From DASSTJ01 sp035707965 (GTDB lineage: Bacteria > Actinomycetota > Actinomycetes > Actinomycetales > Angustibacteraceae), in assembly GCA_035707965.1 (NCBI GenBank), contig DASSTJ010000018.1:1-15323 (forward strand): DNA of 15,323 nucleotides, written 5' to 3'. The translations under genes were made by a program, and so were the position numbers. This document shows, piece by piece, positions 7,070 through 13,644 of this stretch. Below the pieces are notes generated by a model that made no database searches, was not told where the DNA came from, and saw only the letters and a list, made by a program, of their open reading frames with translations. Positions within the stretch are counted from its first letter, which is position 1; each line of letters starts with the position of its first letter.

Positions 7070-9348
7070 GCACCACGGCGCTGGTGCACGAGCTCGACCG
7101 GCCGCTCAGCCGCCGGATCGGGGCGAAGACGGCTGCCGCGCTCGAGAAGCACCTGGGCATCACGACCGTGGGCCAGCTGCTGCGGCACTACCCGCGCCGG
7201 TACGCCGAGCGGGGGGCCCTCACCGACCTGGCGTCGCTGCCGCTCGACGAGCACGTGACCGTGGTCGCGCAGGTCATGACGGTCAAGGGCCGCCGCATGC
7301 AGCAACGCCCCGGCTGGATCCTCGAGGTCTCCGTCGGCGACGGCCGCCGCAGCCTCAAGCTGACGTACTTCCACAAGAACTCGGCCCTGCACCGCAAGCG
7401 TGAGGAGTTGCTGGCGGTCGGCACCGTCGCGCTCTTCTCCGGCAAGGTCGGTACCTACCGGGGCGACCTCCAGCTCGTGAACCCCGACTACCACGTGCTG
7501 GCGGCCGCGGGTCGGCTCGGCGCGCCGGTGGCGGCGGCCACGGTCGACGACGCCGCGATCGACGAGGCGCTGGCGCTCGCCGACAAACCCATCCCCATCT
7601 ACCCGGCGGCCGCAGCAATCCAGTCGTGGGAGATCGCCAAGGCGGTGCAGGTGCTCGTGCGCTCGGTGGGGGAGCTCGCCGACCCCTTGCCCGACGACGT
7701 CCGCCGTCGGCACGGCTTGCTCGACCTGACCCGTGCGCTGCAGCAGGTGCACGACCCGGCCACCATGGCGCAGGCGCACGAGGCGCGACGCCGCCTGCGG
7801 TTCGAGGAGGCGTTCGTGCTGCAGGCCGCGCTGCTGCGTCGACGGGCGCTCGCGGTCGGGGAGCCGGCCACGCCCCGGCTGGCGTCCCCCGGCGGCCTGC
7901 TCGCGGCCTTCGACGAGCGGCTGCCGTTCCGTCTGACCGCGGGCCAGCGCGAGGTCGGCTCGCAGATCGCCGGCGACCTGGCGCGGCCGCACCCCATGCA
8001 CCGGCTGCTGCAGGGGGAGGTCGGGTCCGGCAAGACGCTCGTGGCCCTGCGGGCGATGCTGGCCGTCGTCGACGCGGGTGGGCAGGCGGCGCTGCTCGCT
8101 CCCACCGAGGTGCTGGCCGTGCAGCACCACCGGTCGGTGGTCGCGATGATGGGCGATCTCGCCGAGGGCGGCATGCTCGGAGGCAGCGACGTCGGTACCC
8201 AGGTCGTGCTGCTCACCGGGTCTGCGCCGACGGCGGTGCGCCGGCGGGCTCTGCTGCAGGCCGCGTCCGGCGAGGCGGGCATCGTCATCGGCACGCACGC
8301 CCTGCTGTCCGAGCAGGTCCAGTTCGCCGACCTCGGTCTCGTGGTCGTGGACGAGCAGCACCGGTTCGGCGTCGAGCAGCGCGACGCCCTGCGGGCCAAG
8401 AGCGGCACGCCACCGCACCTCCTCGTCATGACCGCCACGCCCATCCCCCGCACGGTCGCGATGACGGTCTTCGGCGACCTCGAGACGTCGACGCTGAGCG
8501 AGCTGCCCTCGGGGCGGCAGCCCGTCGAGACGCACGTCGTCCCCGCCGACCGGCCCGAGTGGGTCGCGCGGGTCTGGCAGCGGGTGCGCGAGGAGGTGGA
8601 CGCCGGGCACCAGGCGTTCGTCGTCTGCCCGCGCATCGGCGACGACGATGCGGCCGGCGACGACGATGCGGCCCGCGACGACACCGACGCGCTGGAGGCC
8701 GCGCCGGACGACGAGGGCGGGCAGTCCCGACGGCCGGCAGTGGGCGTGGTGCAGGTGCTCGACCTGCTGCGGCAGGTGCCGGCGCTGGCAGGCCTGCGCA
8801 TCGAGCGGCTGCATGGCCGGCTGCCGGTCGACGAGAGCGACCGGGTGATGCGGGCGTTCAGCGCAGGCGAGGTCGACGTGCTCGTGGCGACGACGGTGGT
8901 CGAGGTCGGGGTCGACGTCCCCAACGCCACCGTGATGGTCGTGCTGGACGCCGACCGGTTCGGCATCTCGCAGCTCCATCAGCTGCGCGGGCGCATCGGC
9001 CGTGGCTCCTCGGCCGGCGTGGCGCTGCTGGTCTCCGGCATGCCCGCAGGCAGCCCCGCCTACGAGCGGCTGCGCGCGGTCGAGTCCACGGCCGACGGCT
9101 TCGAGCTCGCCCGCGTCGACCTGGAGCAGCGGCGCGAGGGCGACGTGCTGGGCGCCGCGCAGTCCGGCGTCCGGTCGTCCCTGCGGCTGCTGCGGGTGCT
9201 GCAGCACGAAGACGTGATCGTCGAGGCGCGTGCCGCTGCCGCCGCGGTGGTCGACGCCGACCCCGAGCTGCGGTCGCACCCGGCGCTCCTGCACGCGATC
9301 GACGCGTTCGTCGGCACGGAGCGCGAGGAGTACCTCGAGCGCGGCTGA
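7066..9348 (+). CDS. recG: ATP-dependent DNA helicase RecG
   Basis: RecG regresses stalled replication forks and migrates branched DNA intermediates. This protein has 760 residues. The N-terminal wedge/OB region (about 1-160, with LLRHYPRRYAERG) precedes helicase domain 1 with Walker A GEVGSGKT (K323), DEQH box (429-432) and TATPIPRT (456-463). Domain 2 has TTVVEVGVDVPNA and the arginine-finger motif QLHQLRGRIGRG (636-647). The RecG-specific C-terminal segment follows with LRLLRVLQHEDVI. An acidic, low-complexity insert at about residues 525-556 lies after VVCPRIG in domain 2 and contains an exact in-frame 18-base tandem duplication. The GTG start overlaps the DAK gene stop by 4 bases. It converges on rsmD. 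Confidence 0.96.
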   Translation: MSTTALVHELDRPLSRRIGAKTAAALEKHLGITTVGQLLRHYPRRYAERGALTDLASLPLDEHVTVVAQVMTVKGRRMQQRPGWILEVSVGDGRRSLKLTYFHKNSALHRKREELLAVGTVALFSGKVGTYRGDLQLVNPDYHVLAAAGRLGAPVAAATVDDAAIDEALALADKPIPIYPAAAAIQSWEIAKAVQVLVRSVGELADPLPDDVRRRHGLLDLTRALQQVHDPATMAQAHEARRRLRFEEAFVLQAALLRRRALAVGEPATPRLASPGGLLAAFDERLPFRLTAGQREVGSQIAGDLARPHPMHRLLQGEVGSGKTLVALRAMLAVVDAGGQAALLAPTEVLAVQHHRSVVAMMGDLAEGGMLGGSDVGTQVVLLTGSAPTAVRRRALLQAASGEAGIVIGTHALLSEQVQFADLGLVVVDEQHRFGVEQRDALRAKSGTPPHLLVMTATPIPRTVAMTVFGDLETSTLSELPSGRQPVETHVVPADRPEWVARVWQRVREEVDAGHQAFVVCPRIGDDDAAGDDDAARDDTDALEAAPDDEGGQSRRPAVGVVQVLDLLRQVPALAGLRIERLHGRLPVDESDRVMRAFSAGEVDVLVATTVVEVGVDVPNATVMVVLDADRFGISQLHQLRGRIGRGSSAGVALLVSGMPAGSPAYERLRAVESTADGFELARVDLEQRREGDVLGAAQSGVRSSLRLLRVLQHEDVIVEARAAAAAVVDADPELRSHPALLHAIDAFVGTEREEYLERG
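8638..8673 (+). repeat. 18-base tandem duplication inside recG
   Basis: Two exact copies of GGCGACGACGATGCGGCC lie head to tail at 8638-8655 and 8656-8673. They encode GDDDAA twice and sit in the acidic insert of RecG helicase domain 2. The duplication preserves the reading frame. Confidence 0.95.
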
Positions 9349-9366
9349 CGGCGGTGCCGTCGGCCG
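9342..9366. terminator. Hairpin at the recG / rsmD convergent junction
   Basis: Bases 9342-9352 pair with 9356-9366 in an 11-pair stem containing one T-G pair, with a GGT triloop. The 5' arm includes the recG stop codon (9346-9348), and the 3' arm ends just before the rsmD stop (9368-9370). There is no T-tract. It is the second-best terminator candidate here. Confidence 0.6.
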
Positions 9367-9367
9367 G

Positions 9368-9931
9368 TCAGGGGTGCGTGCGAGCGAACCAGAGCGTGGT
9401 CTCGCCGTAGCGGCGCTCGTCCGTGCGGGTCAGGCCCGCTGGCCACGCCGGCTCGGGGCTGCGCGTGCTGCGCTCGAGCACGACGAGCGCGTCCTCACTC
9501 AGCCATCGGTCGGCCAGGGAAGCGAGCACGCGCGCGACACGGTGCTCGGGCTCGGGGTACGGCGGGTCGGCGAGCGCGAGGTCGAACGGCCCGTACGGCG
9601 GCTCCTCGGCGTCGAGGACGTGCTGAACGCTGTCGCCGACGACGCGCACCTGAAGCATCCGAAGGGCCGCGACGTTGGCGCGTAGTGCCCGCAGCGGTGC
9701 GGCCGCCTGCTCGACGAGGACCACGCAGGACGCCCCACGGCTGGCCGCCTCCAGCCCGAGCGCCCCGGATCCGGCGTACAGGTCGAGGACCGCGGTGCCG
9801 TCCAGCCACCCCTGGTGCTCCAGCCGGCTGAAGAGTGCTTCGCGCACCCGATCGCTCGTCGGTCGGGTCAGCGCGCCGCCAGGGACGACGAGCCGCCGGC
9901 CGCCCGACGTCCCCGCGATGATGCGTGTCAC
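9368..9931 (-). CDS. rsmD: 16S rRNA (guanine(966)-N(2))-methyltransferase
   Basis: RsmD methylates G966 of 16S rRNA during assembly of the small subunit. The protein has 187 residues, the family size. It opens with RIIAGTSGGRRL, then RPTSDRVREALFSRL (23-37), the S-adenosylmethionine-binding motif VLDLYAGSGALGLEAASRGA (48-67) and the amino-methyltransferase motif DPPY (122-125). The end, YGETTLWFAR, is also family-typical. The GTG at 9929-9931 is preceded on the minus strand by TAGGCT at 6 bases, a leaderless arrangement. It diverges from coaD across a 59-base gap; rsmD and coaD are neighbours in very many bacteria, usually in the same direction, whereas here they face apart. The stop lies 19 bases from the recG stop. 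Confidence 0.95.
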   Translation of the reverse strand: MTRIIAGTSGGRRLVVPGGALTRPTSDRVREALFSRLEHQGWLDGTAVLDLYAGSGALGLEAASRGASCVVLVEQAAAPLRALRANVAALRMLQVRVVGDSVQHVLDAEEPPYGPFDLALADPPYPEPEHRVARVLASLADRWLSEDALVVLERSTRSPEPAWPAGLTRTDERRYGETTLWFARTHP

Positions 9932-9937
9932 CCGGCG

Positions 9938-9943
9938 AGCCTA
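9938..9943 (-). promoter_or_regulatory. -10 element TAGGCT of rsmD (leaderless type)
   Basis: On the minus strand TAGGCT ends 6 bases before the GTG at 9931. No Shine-Dalgarno sequence is present and no clear -35 is visible. Confidence 0.55.
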
Positions 9944-9977
9944 TGAGAGCCGGGCGTGCCGCTCGATCAGGCTCCGG

Positions 9978-9983
9978 TAGGTT
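9978..9983 (+). promoter_or_regulatory. -10 element TAGGTT of coaD (leaderless type)
   Basis: TAGGTT ends 7 bases before the GTG at 9991. It is preceded by CCGG, as are the -10 hexamers of ddl and DUF177. It helps decide the coaD start. Confidence 0.6.
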
Positions 9984-9990
9984 GCGCTTC

Positions 9991-10467
9991 GTGCGCCGCT
10001 GCGTCTGCCCCGGGTCCTACGACCCGCTCACCCTCGGGCACCTGGACGTCGTCGACCGGGCCAGCGCCCTGTTCGACGAGGTCGTCGTCGCGGTGCTCCA
10101 CAACCCGGACAAGCACGGCACCTTCTCGGTGGCCGAGCGGCTGCGGCTGATCCACGAGAGCCTCGGGGACCGCGTGGGCGTGCGGGTGCTGGAGTTCGGC
10201 GGCCGCCTGCTCGTGGACGTCTGTCGCGAGGTCGGCGCGGACGTCGTCGTCAAGGGGCTGCGCGGCAGCACGGACTTCGCCTACGAGCGGCCGATGGCCA
10301 CGATGAACCGTCACCTGTCCGGCGTCGAGACGCTCTTCCTGCCCGGGGACCCGGCACTCGACCACGTGTCGAGCAGCCTCGTGAAGCAGGTGGCCGCCTA
10401 CGGTGGTGACGTGACGGGCCTGGTGCCCGACCCGGTGCGCGACGCGCTACGAGCCCTCCGCGGCTGA
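9991..10467 (+). CDS. coaD: Phosphopantetheine adenylyltransferase
   Basis: This enzyme transfers AMP from ATP to 4'-phosphopantetheine, the penultimate step of coenzyme A synthesis. The protein has 158 residues, the normal size. The nucleotidyltransferase motif is PGSYDPLTLGH (7-17, H17 catalytic), followed by NPDKHGTFS (38-46), VVVKGLRGSTDFAYE (85-99) and the second signature VSSSLVKQVA (126-135). The frame is open further upstream to 9925, but the added residues are not family-like and would cross the rsmD start; GTG 9991 gives the expected N-terminus and sits 7 bases after the -10 TAGGTT. It is followed after 60 bases by the SepIVA-like gene on the same strand, with no terminator visible between them. 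Confidence 0.96.
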   Translation: MRRCVCPGSYDPLTLGHLDVVDRASALFDEVVVAVLHNPDKHGTFSVAERLRLIHESLGDRVGVRVLEFGGRLLVDVCREVGADVVVKGLRGSTDFAYERPMATMNRHLSGVETLFLPGDPALDHVSSSLVKQVAAYGGDVTGLVPDPVRDALRALRG

Positions 10468-10513
10468 CGCGCCTCGACGCACCTGGCCGGACCGACCGCC
10501 CGCACCGGACCGT

Positions 10514-10523
10514 GGGGAGGGAG
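10514..10523 (+). promoter_or_regulatory. Shine-Dalgarno of the SepIVA-like gene
   Basis: The purine run GGGGAGGGAG has its GGAGG core (10516-10520) 7 bases before the GTG at 10528. It fixes that start, and with no -10 close by it fits a gene read from the coaD transcript. Confidence 0.75.
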
Positions 10524-10527
10524 CGCC

Positions 10528-11022
10528 GTGGACGTGCACGACAAGCTCGACGAGATCGTCCAGCTGGTGGAGGACGCCCGGGCGATGCCGATGTCGTCGT
10601 CGGCCCTGGTGAACCGGGCGGAGGTGCTGGAGCTGCTGGCTCAGCTTGGTGAGCTGCTGCCCGTGCAGCTCGACCAGGCCGACCTGCTGCTCGCCGACCG
10701 CGAGGCGGTCGTGGAGCAGGGACGGACCGAGGCCGCGCGGATCATCGAGCAGGCCCAGGAGGAGCACGACCGACTCGTCGAGGAGACGGAGGTCGTGCAG
10801 GCCGCCCGGGAGCTCGCGGCACGGGTCGAGGCCGAGGCGAAGGGTGAGGCCGAACGGCTGCTGGCCGAGGCCGACGACTACGTCGACCGCAAGCTGGGCG
10901 AGTTCGAGATCGCGCTCGACAAGCTCACGGCCCAGGTGCGCCGAGGACGCGAGCACCTGGCCGCCCGGCGGCTCGGCGAACCGAGGGACGACGAGCCGCT
11001 GGACGACCAGGTGGAGCGTTGA
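10528..11022 (+). CDS. SepIVA/DivIVA-like coiled-coil protein
   Basis: This is a 164-residue soluble protein with no membrane segment. The N-terminus reads DVHDKLDEIVQLVEDA and continues with ARAMPMSSSALVNRAEVLELL (in residues 17-37), followed by a long charged helical stretch (about 50-150) rich in Glu, Ala, Arg and Gln that should form a coiled coil. The PMSSSxxVNRxxVLxLL segment resembles, from memory, the N-terminus of mycobacterial SepIVA, a septation factor encoded just upstream of the DUF177–rnc region; SepIVA is longer (about 245 residues). The coiled coil also attracts spurious ATP-synthase subunit B annotations. A cell-division or polar-growth role is therefore an inference. It follows coaD by 60 bases and ends 1 base from the stop of the convergent ABC permease gene. 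Confidence 0.8.
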   Translation: MDVHDKLDEIVQLVEDARAMPMSSSALVNRAEVLELLAQLGELLPVQLDQADLLLADREAVVEQGRTEAARIIEQAQEEHDRLVEETEVVQAARELAARVEAEAKGEAERLLAEADDYVDRKLGEFEIALDKLTAQVRRGREHLAARRLGEPRDDEPLDDQVER

Positions 11023-11034
11023 GCTACTTCACCT
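11009..11034. terminator. Possible hairpin at the SepIVA-like / ABC permease junction
   Basis: Bases 11009-11016 can pair with 11027-11034 (eight pairs, one G-T) around a 10-base loop that contains the plus-strand stop codon. The two stops are separated by a single base. There is no T-tract and the stem is modest, so termination here is uncertain. Confidence 0.3.
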
Positions 11035-11857
11035 CGGAGCGCAGCAGGCGCCAGATGCCGACGGCCAGCGGGATGATCAGCCAGATCGTGCCGGACACCG
11101 CCAGGTGCGCCCACTGTGTGCCGGTGGCCCACTCGCCGGACTGGAACGGCTGCTGGGCGTGCGAGAAGTCCGCCCAGGTCTGCAGGTGCTCGCGCACCCA
11201 GGGGATGACCTCGGCGAGGATGCTCCAGATCGTCGGGATGACGAAGTAGAGCACGATCGCCGCGGCGGAGTTGCGGATCAGCATGCCGAACGCGAAACCG
11301 GTGAGCAGCGCGAAGAACTGCAGCATGACCGCGTTGGTGAGACCGGCGACCGTCATGCTCCAGTCACCCGCCGGGCCCCCGTGGATGGCGCCGGCCAGCA
11401 GGGTGCCGACGGCGCCGAAGCCCAGGGCGACCAGCACGGCTCCGACGGCGGCGACGAGCGCGGTGATGAGCTTCGCCACGACAACGCGAGAGCGGCGCGG
11501 CTCCAGCGTGAAGGTCACCAGACCCGTGCGCTGCCCCCACTCACTCGTCACCAGCAGGATGGCCAGCACCGGCAGCAGGAACCCGGTGGGGATGTTCATC
11601 AGCCCGAACATGTTGCCGAACGTGAGGTCCTCGTCGTTGGCCCAGATCAGCATGCCGGTCGTGATGAGCGCCGAGACGATGCCGATGGCGAGGACGAGCC
11701 ACAGCCCCGCTCGCGTGTTCACGAGCTTGCGCAGCTCGACCTTCACCAGCCGCGACATCGGGATGCCGGGCCGGCTCGTGTCGATCGTCTCGTAGGCGAC
11801 GGACGTCGGAGCCGCCGTCACCGTGGAGCTCGTCGTCGTGGGTGGGGTGGCGTTCAT
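11024..11857 (-). CDS. ABC-2 type transporter permease
   Basis: This is an integral membrane subunit of an ABC exporter, 277 residues. A Thr/Ser-rich cytoplasmic N-terminus (about 1-35) leads into VKVELRKLVNTRAGLWL and then about six hydrophobic segments near residues 52-72, 90-106, 130-158, 170-195, 198-218 and 248-272. SEWGQRTGLVTFTLEPRR (105-122), between the second and third segments, is characteristic of ABC-2 permeases. The substrate cannot be read; relatives export lipids, peptides or antibiotics. The ATG overlaps the stop of the ATPase gene by four bases (ATGA, 11854-11857), so the pair is one translationally coupled operon. Confidence 0.9.
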   Translation of the reverse strand: MNATPPTTTSSTVTAAPTSVAYETIDTSRPGIPMSRLVKVELRKLVNTRAGLWLVLAIGIVSALITTGMLIWANDEDLTFGNMFGLMNIPTGFLLPVLAILLVTSEWGQRTGLVTFTLEPRRSRVVVAKLITALVAAVGAVLVALGFGAVGTLLAGAIHGGPAGDWSMTVAGLTNAVMLQFFALLTGFAFGMLIRNSAAAIVLYFVIPTIWSILAEVIPWVREHLQTWADFSHAQQPFQSGEWATGTQWAHLAVSGTIWLIIPLAVGIWRLLRSEVK

Positions 11858-12768
11858 GCGGCAGCTCCGGCGGTCAGGTCGTCCCTCTGGGTCTCGGCGG
11901 TGAGCTGCAGGAACATCTCCTCCAGCCCGGCACCGTCGGCGGTGCGCAGCTCCAGCAGCGGCACCCCCGCGGCAGCGGCGGCGTGGCCGACGGCTCGTGG
12001 CTCCGCCTCCGTGCGCAGGCCGCCGTCGCCTGACGGGACGGCGTCCACGATGCCGGCCGCCTCCAGCGCCGCGCCCAGCGCGGTGACGTCGTCCGCCTTG
12101 ACGAACGTGCCGGCCGCCTTCAGCAGCTCGGCCTTGGTGCCCTGGGCCACGATGCGGCCCTGCCCGATGACGACCAGCTCGTCGGCGATGACCTCGACCT
12201 CGTGCAGCAGGTGGGACGACAGCAGGACCGTGCCGCCGTCGCTGGCGTAGTCGCGCAGCAGCCCGCGCATCCAGTGGATGCCTGCCGGGTCGAGCCCGTT
12301 GGCCGGCTCGTCGAGGATGAGGATGCGCGGGTCGCCGAGGAGCGCGTGGGCGATGCCGAGGCGCTGCCGCATGCCGAGCGAGTAGTTGCGCACCCGGCGC
12401 CTGGACTCGCTGCGGCTCAGGCTGACCAGCTCGAGCATCTCGTCGACGCGCTGACGCGGCAGGCCCATCGTGAGCGCTCCCATCGTCAGCACCTCGCGGC
12501 CCGTGCGGCCCGCGTGCTGCGCGGAGGCGTCGAGGAGGACGCCGACCTGCGTTCCCGGGTTCGGGATGTCGCGGTAGTGGGCGCCGGCGATCGTGGCATC
12601 GCCGCTCGTGGCTGGCGTGAGGCCAGCGATGACCCGCATCGTCGTCGTCTTGCCCGCGCCGTTCGGGCCGAGGAAGCCGGTGACCGCGCCGGGCCGGCAG
12701 GTGAAGGTGACGTCGTCCACGGCACGGAAGCCGCCGTACGTCTTCGTGAGTCGTTCCACTGAGATCAT
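11854..12768 (-). CDS. ABC transporter ATP-binding protein
   Basis: This is the nucleotide-binding subunit of the exporter, 304 residues. It has Walker A GPNGAGKT (34-41), the ABC signature YSLGMRQRLGIA (129-140), Walker B ILDEP (151-155) and the H-loop histidine H186 in LLSSHLLHE. The roughly 85-residue tail after the ATPase core, ending LEEMFLQLTAE, is typical of ATPases that pair with ABC-2 permeases (multidrug, bacitracin or lantibiotic resistance-like families). The ATG at 12766-12768 begins MISVERLTKTYGG and has GAGAGGG 7 bases upstream; the frame stays open to 12831 but the extra residues are not family-like. It forms an operon with the permease and diverges from the DUF177 operon. No regulator is encoded next to it. 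Confidence 0.92.
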   Translation of the reverse strand: MISVERLTKTYGGFRAVDDVTFTCRPGAVTGFLGPNGAGKTTTMRVIAGLTPATSGDATIAGAHYRDIPNPGTQVGVLLDASAQHAGRTGREVLTMGALTMGLPRQRVDEMLELVSLSRSESRRRVRNYSLGMRQRLGIAHALLGDPRILILDEPANGLDPAGIHWMRGLLRDYASDGGTVLLSSHLLHEVEVIADELVVIGQGRIVAQGTKAELLKAAGTFVKADDVTALGAALEAAGIVDAVPSGDGGLRTEAEPRAVGHAAAAAGVPLLELRTADGAGLEEMFLQLTAETQRDDLTAGAAA

Positions 12769-12775
12769 GGGCCAA

Positions 12776-12782
12776 CCCTCTC
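12776..12782 (-). promoter_or_regulatory. Shine-Dalgarno GAGAGGG of the ABC ATPase gene
   Basis: On the minus strand GAGAGGG ends 7 bases before the ATG at 12768. It supports that start over in-frame upstream codons reaching to 12831. No clear -10 was found for this operon in 12769-12930. Confidence 0.55.
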
Positions 12783-12837
12783 GCGACGCACCCACCGAGA
12801 CCATCAGTGACATCCCTGAGCCGCCCCGCACGTGACC

Positions 12838-12890
12838 CCCTGACCCCTCAGGGTCCTTCCGGCGGCGCGGCCTGGCGATTTTGGGTCAGG
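12838..12890. other. Competing inverted repeats in the ABC / DUF177 divergent gap
   Basis: CCCTGA-CCCC-TCAGGG at 12838-12853 is a 6-bp hairpin. The CCTGACCC at 12839-12846 is also the exact reverse complement of GGGTCAGG at 12883-12890, so one arm has two possible partners. It lies upstream of the DUF177 promoter and could be in the leader of the ABC operon. No function can be assigned. Confidence 0.35.
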
Positions 12891-12910
12891 TGGCCGTCGT
12901 CCGGTAACCT
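12880..12910 (+). promoter_or_regulatory. Promoter of the DUF177–rpmF–rnc–mutM operon
   Basis: TTTGGG (12880-12885) and TAACCT (12905-12910) are separated by 19 bases; alternatively TTGGGT with 18. The same TTTGGG–N19–TANCCT form is found at rpmB. The predicted transcription start near 12917 leaves a leader before any acceptable DUF177 start. Confidence 0.6.
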
Positions 12911-12950
12911 GGTGCGTCGGTCTGGTCACCTCGTCGTGCCCGGGGGCTCT

Positions 12951-12980
12951 GCCTTCGAGTGCGGTGCCTTCGAGTGCGGT
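12951..12980 (+). repeat. 15-base tandem duplication upstream of DUF177
   Basis: Two exact copies of GCCTTCGAGTGCGGT lie at 12951-12965 and 12966-12980, immediately before the GTG GTG pair at 12981-12986. The repeat length is a multiple of three, and if translated in the DUF177 frame it reads AFECG twice. Confidence 0.95.
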
Positions 12981-12983
12981 GTG

Positions 12984-13643
12984 GTGAGCGGACCGGTGCC
13001 GTGCCCGTTGCCGTCGGTCGCCGACACGTCCCAGGAGCTCTTGATCACTCTTCGCCCGAACGCGCCCCTCGTGGTCGACACCCACGAGCTGGGTCGCCGT
13101 CCGGGTGCGATGATCACGGTCTCTCGGGAGGTTCCGGCGCCCGCCGACCTCGGCACGGACGTCATCGGTGTCACCGAAGGTTCGCCCCTGCGGCTGGACC
13201 TGAGGCTGGAGTCGGTGATGGAGGGCGTTCTCGTGTCCGGGACGGTCCAGGCGACCGCGACGGGGGAGTGCGGCCGCTGCCTGACGTCGGTGCAGCTCGA
13301 TCTTGAGCTGCCGCTGCAGGAGCTGTTCGCCTACCCCGACAAGCGGCCCGCCGAAGACGTCGACGAGGACGACCTGCGTGAGCTGGAGGGCGACCTGCTC
13401 GACCTCGAGCCTGTGCTGAGGGACGCGGTGGTGCCGGCGCTGCCGTTCCAACCGGTGTGCCAGGACGACTGCCCCGGTCTGTGCTCCGAGTGCGGAGCCA
13501 GGCTGGCGGACGACCCGGAGCACCACCACGACGTCGTCGACCCGCGATGGGCGGCGCTGCACGGGCTGCTCCCGACCGAGCAGCAGGACGACAACCGTCG
13601 CGAGCCCACCGGCTCGCGCACCGACGCACAGGAAGAGAACTGA
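12984..13643 (+). CDS. DUF177 (YceD-family) protein
   Basis: This YceD-family protein is encoded beside rpmF in most bacteria and is thought to act in 23S rRNA or large-subunit maturation. The family core begins LVVDTHELGRRPG and continues with LRLDLRLESVMEGVLVSG, then GECGRCLTSV and a cysteine cluster CQDDCPGLCSECGARL that should bind metal. The C-terminus is acidic and hydrophilic. The start is unresolved. The GTG at 12984 gives 219 residues but has no good Shine-Dalgarno sequence; the TTG at 13041 has AGGAG only 3 bases upstream and gives 200 residues; the GTG at 12912 is one base after the -10 and can be excluded. rpmF starts 1 base after this gene's stop codon, so the two are certainly co-transcribed. 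Confidence 0.88.
   Translation: MSGPVPCPLPSVADTSQELLITLRPNAPLVVDTHELGRRPGAMITVSREVPAPADLGTDVIGVTEGSPLRLDLRLESVMEGVLVSGTVQATATGECGRCLTSVQLDLELPLQELFAYPDKRPAEDVDEDDLRELEGDLLDLEPVLRDAVVPALPFQPVCQDDCPGLCSECGARLADDPEHHHDVVDPRWAALHGLLPTEQQDDNRREPTGSRTDAQEEN
13630..13637 (+). promoter_or_regulatory. Shine-Dalgarno AGGAAGAG of rpmF
   Basis: AGGAAGAG lies inside the last codons of DUF177 and ends 7 bases before the GTG at 13645. It fixes the rpmF start. Confidence 0.7.
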
Positions 13644-13644
13644 C

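Noticed and set aside
6208..9294. Very long open frame on the minus strand opposite the DAK gene and recG
   Set aside because: It lacks stops only because GC-rich codon usage leaves few stop triplets in other frames. Its composition (Arg, Gly, His, Pro-rich) matches no family, while the plus strand carries clear RecG and DAK motifs.
9925..9990. Upstream start for coaD
   Set aside because: It would add 22 residues unlike the family, overlap the rsmD start and contain coaD's own -10 element; the GTG at 9991 is better.
10468..10527. Separate promoter for the SepIVA-like gene
   Set aside because: No TANNNT hexamer lies in the 60-base gap; the gene is more likely read from the coaD promoter.
12769..12831. 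Upstream starts for the ABC ATPase
   Set aside because: The extra 21 residues are not ATPase-like, and the ATG at 12768 has a well-placed GAGAGGG.
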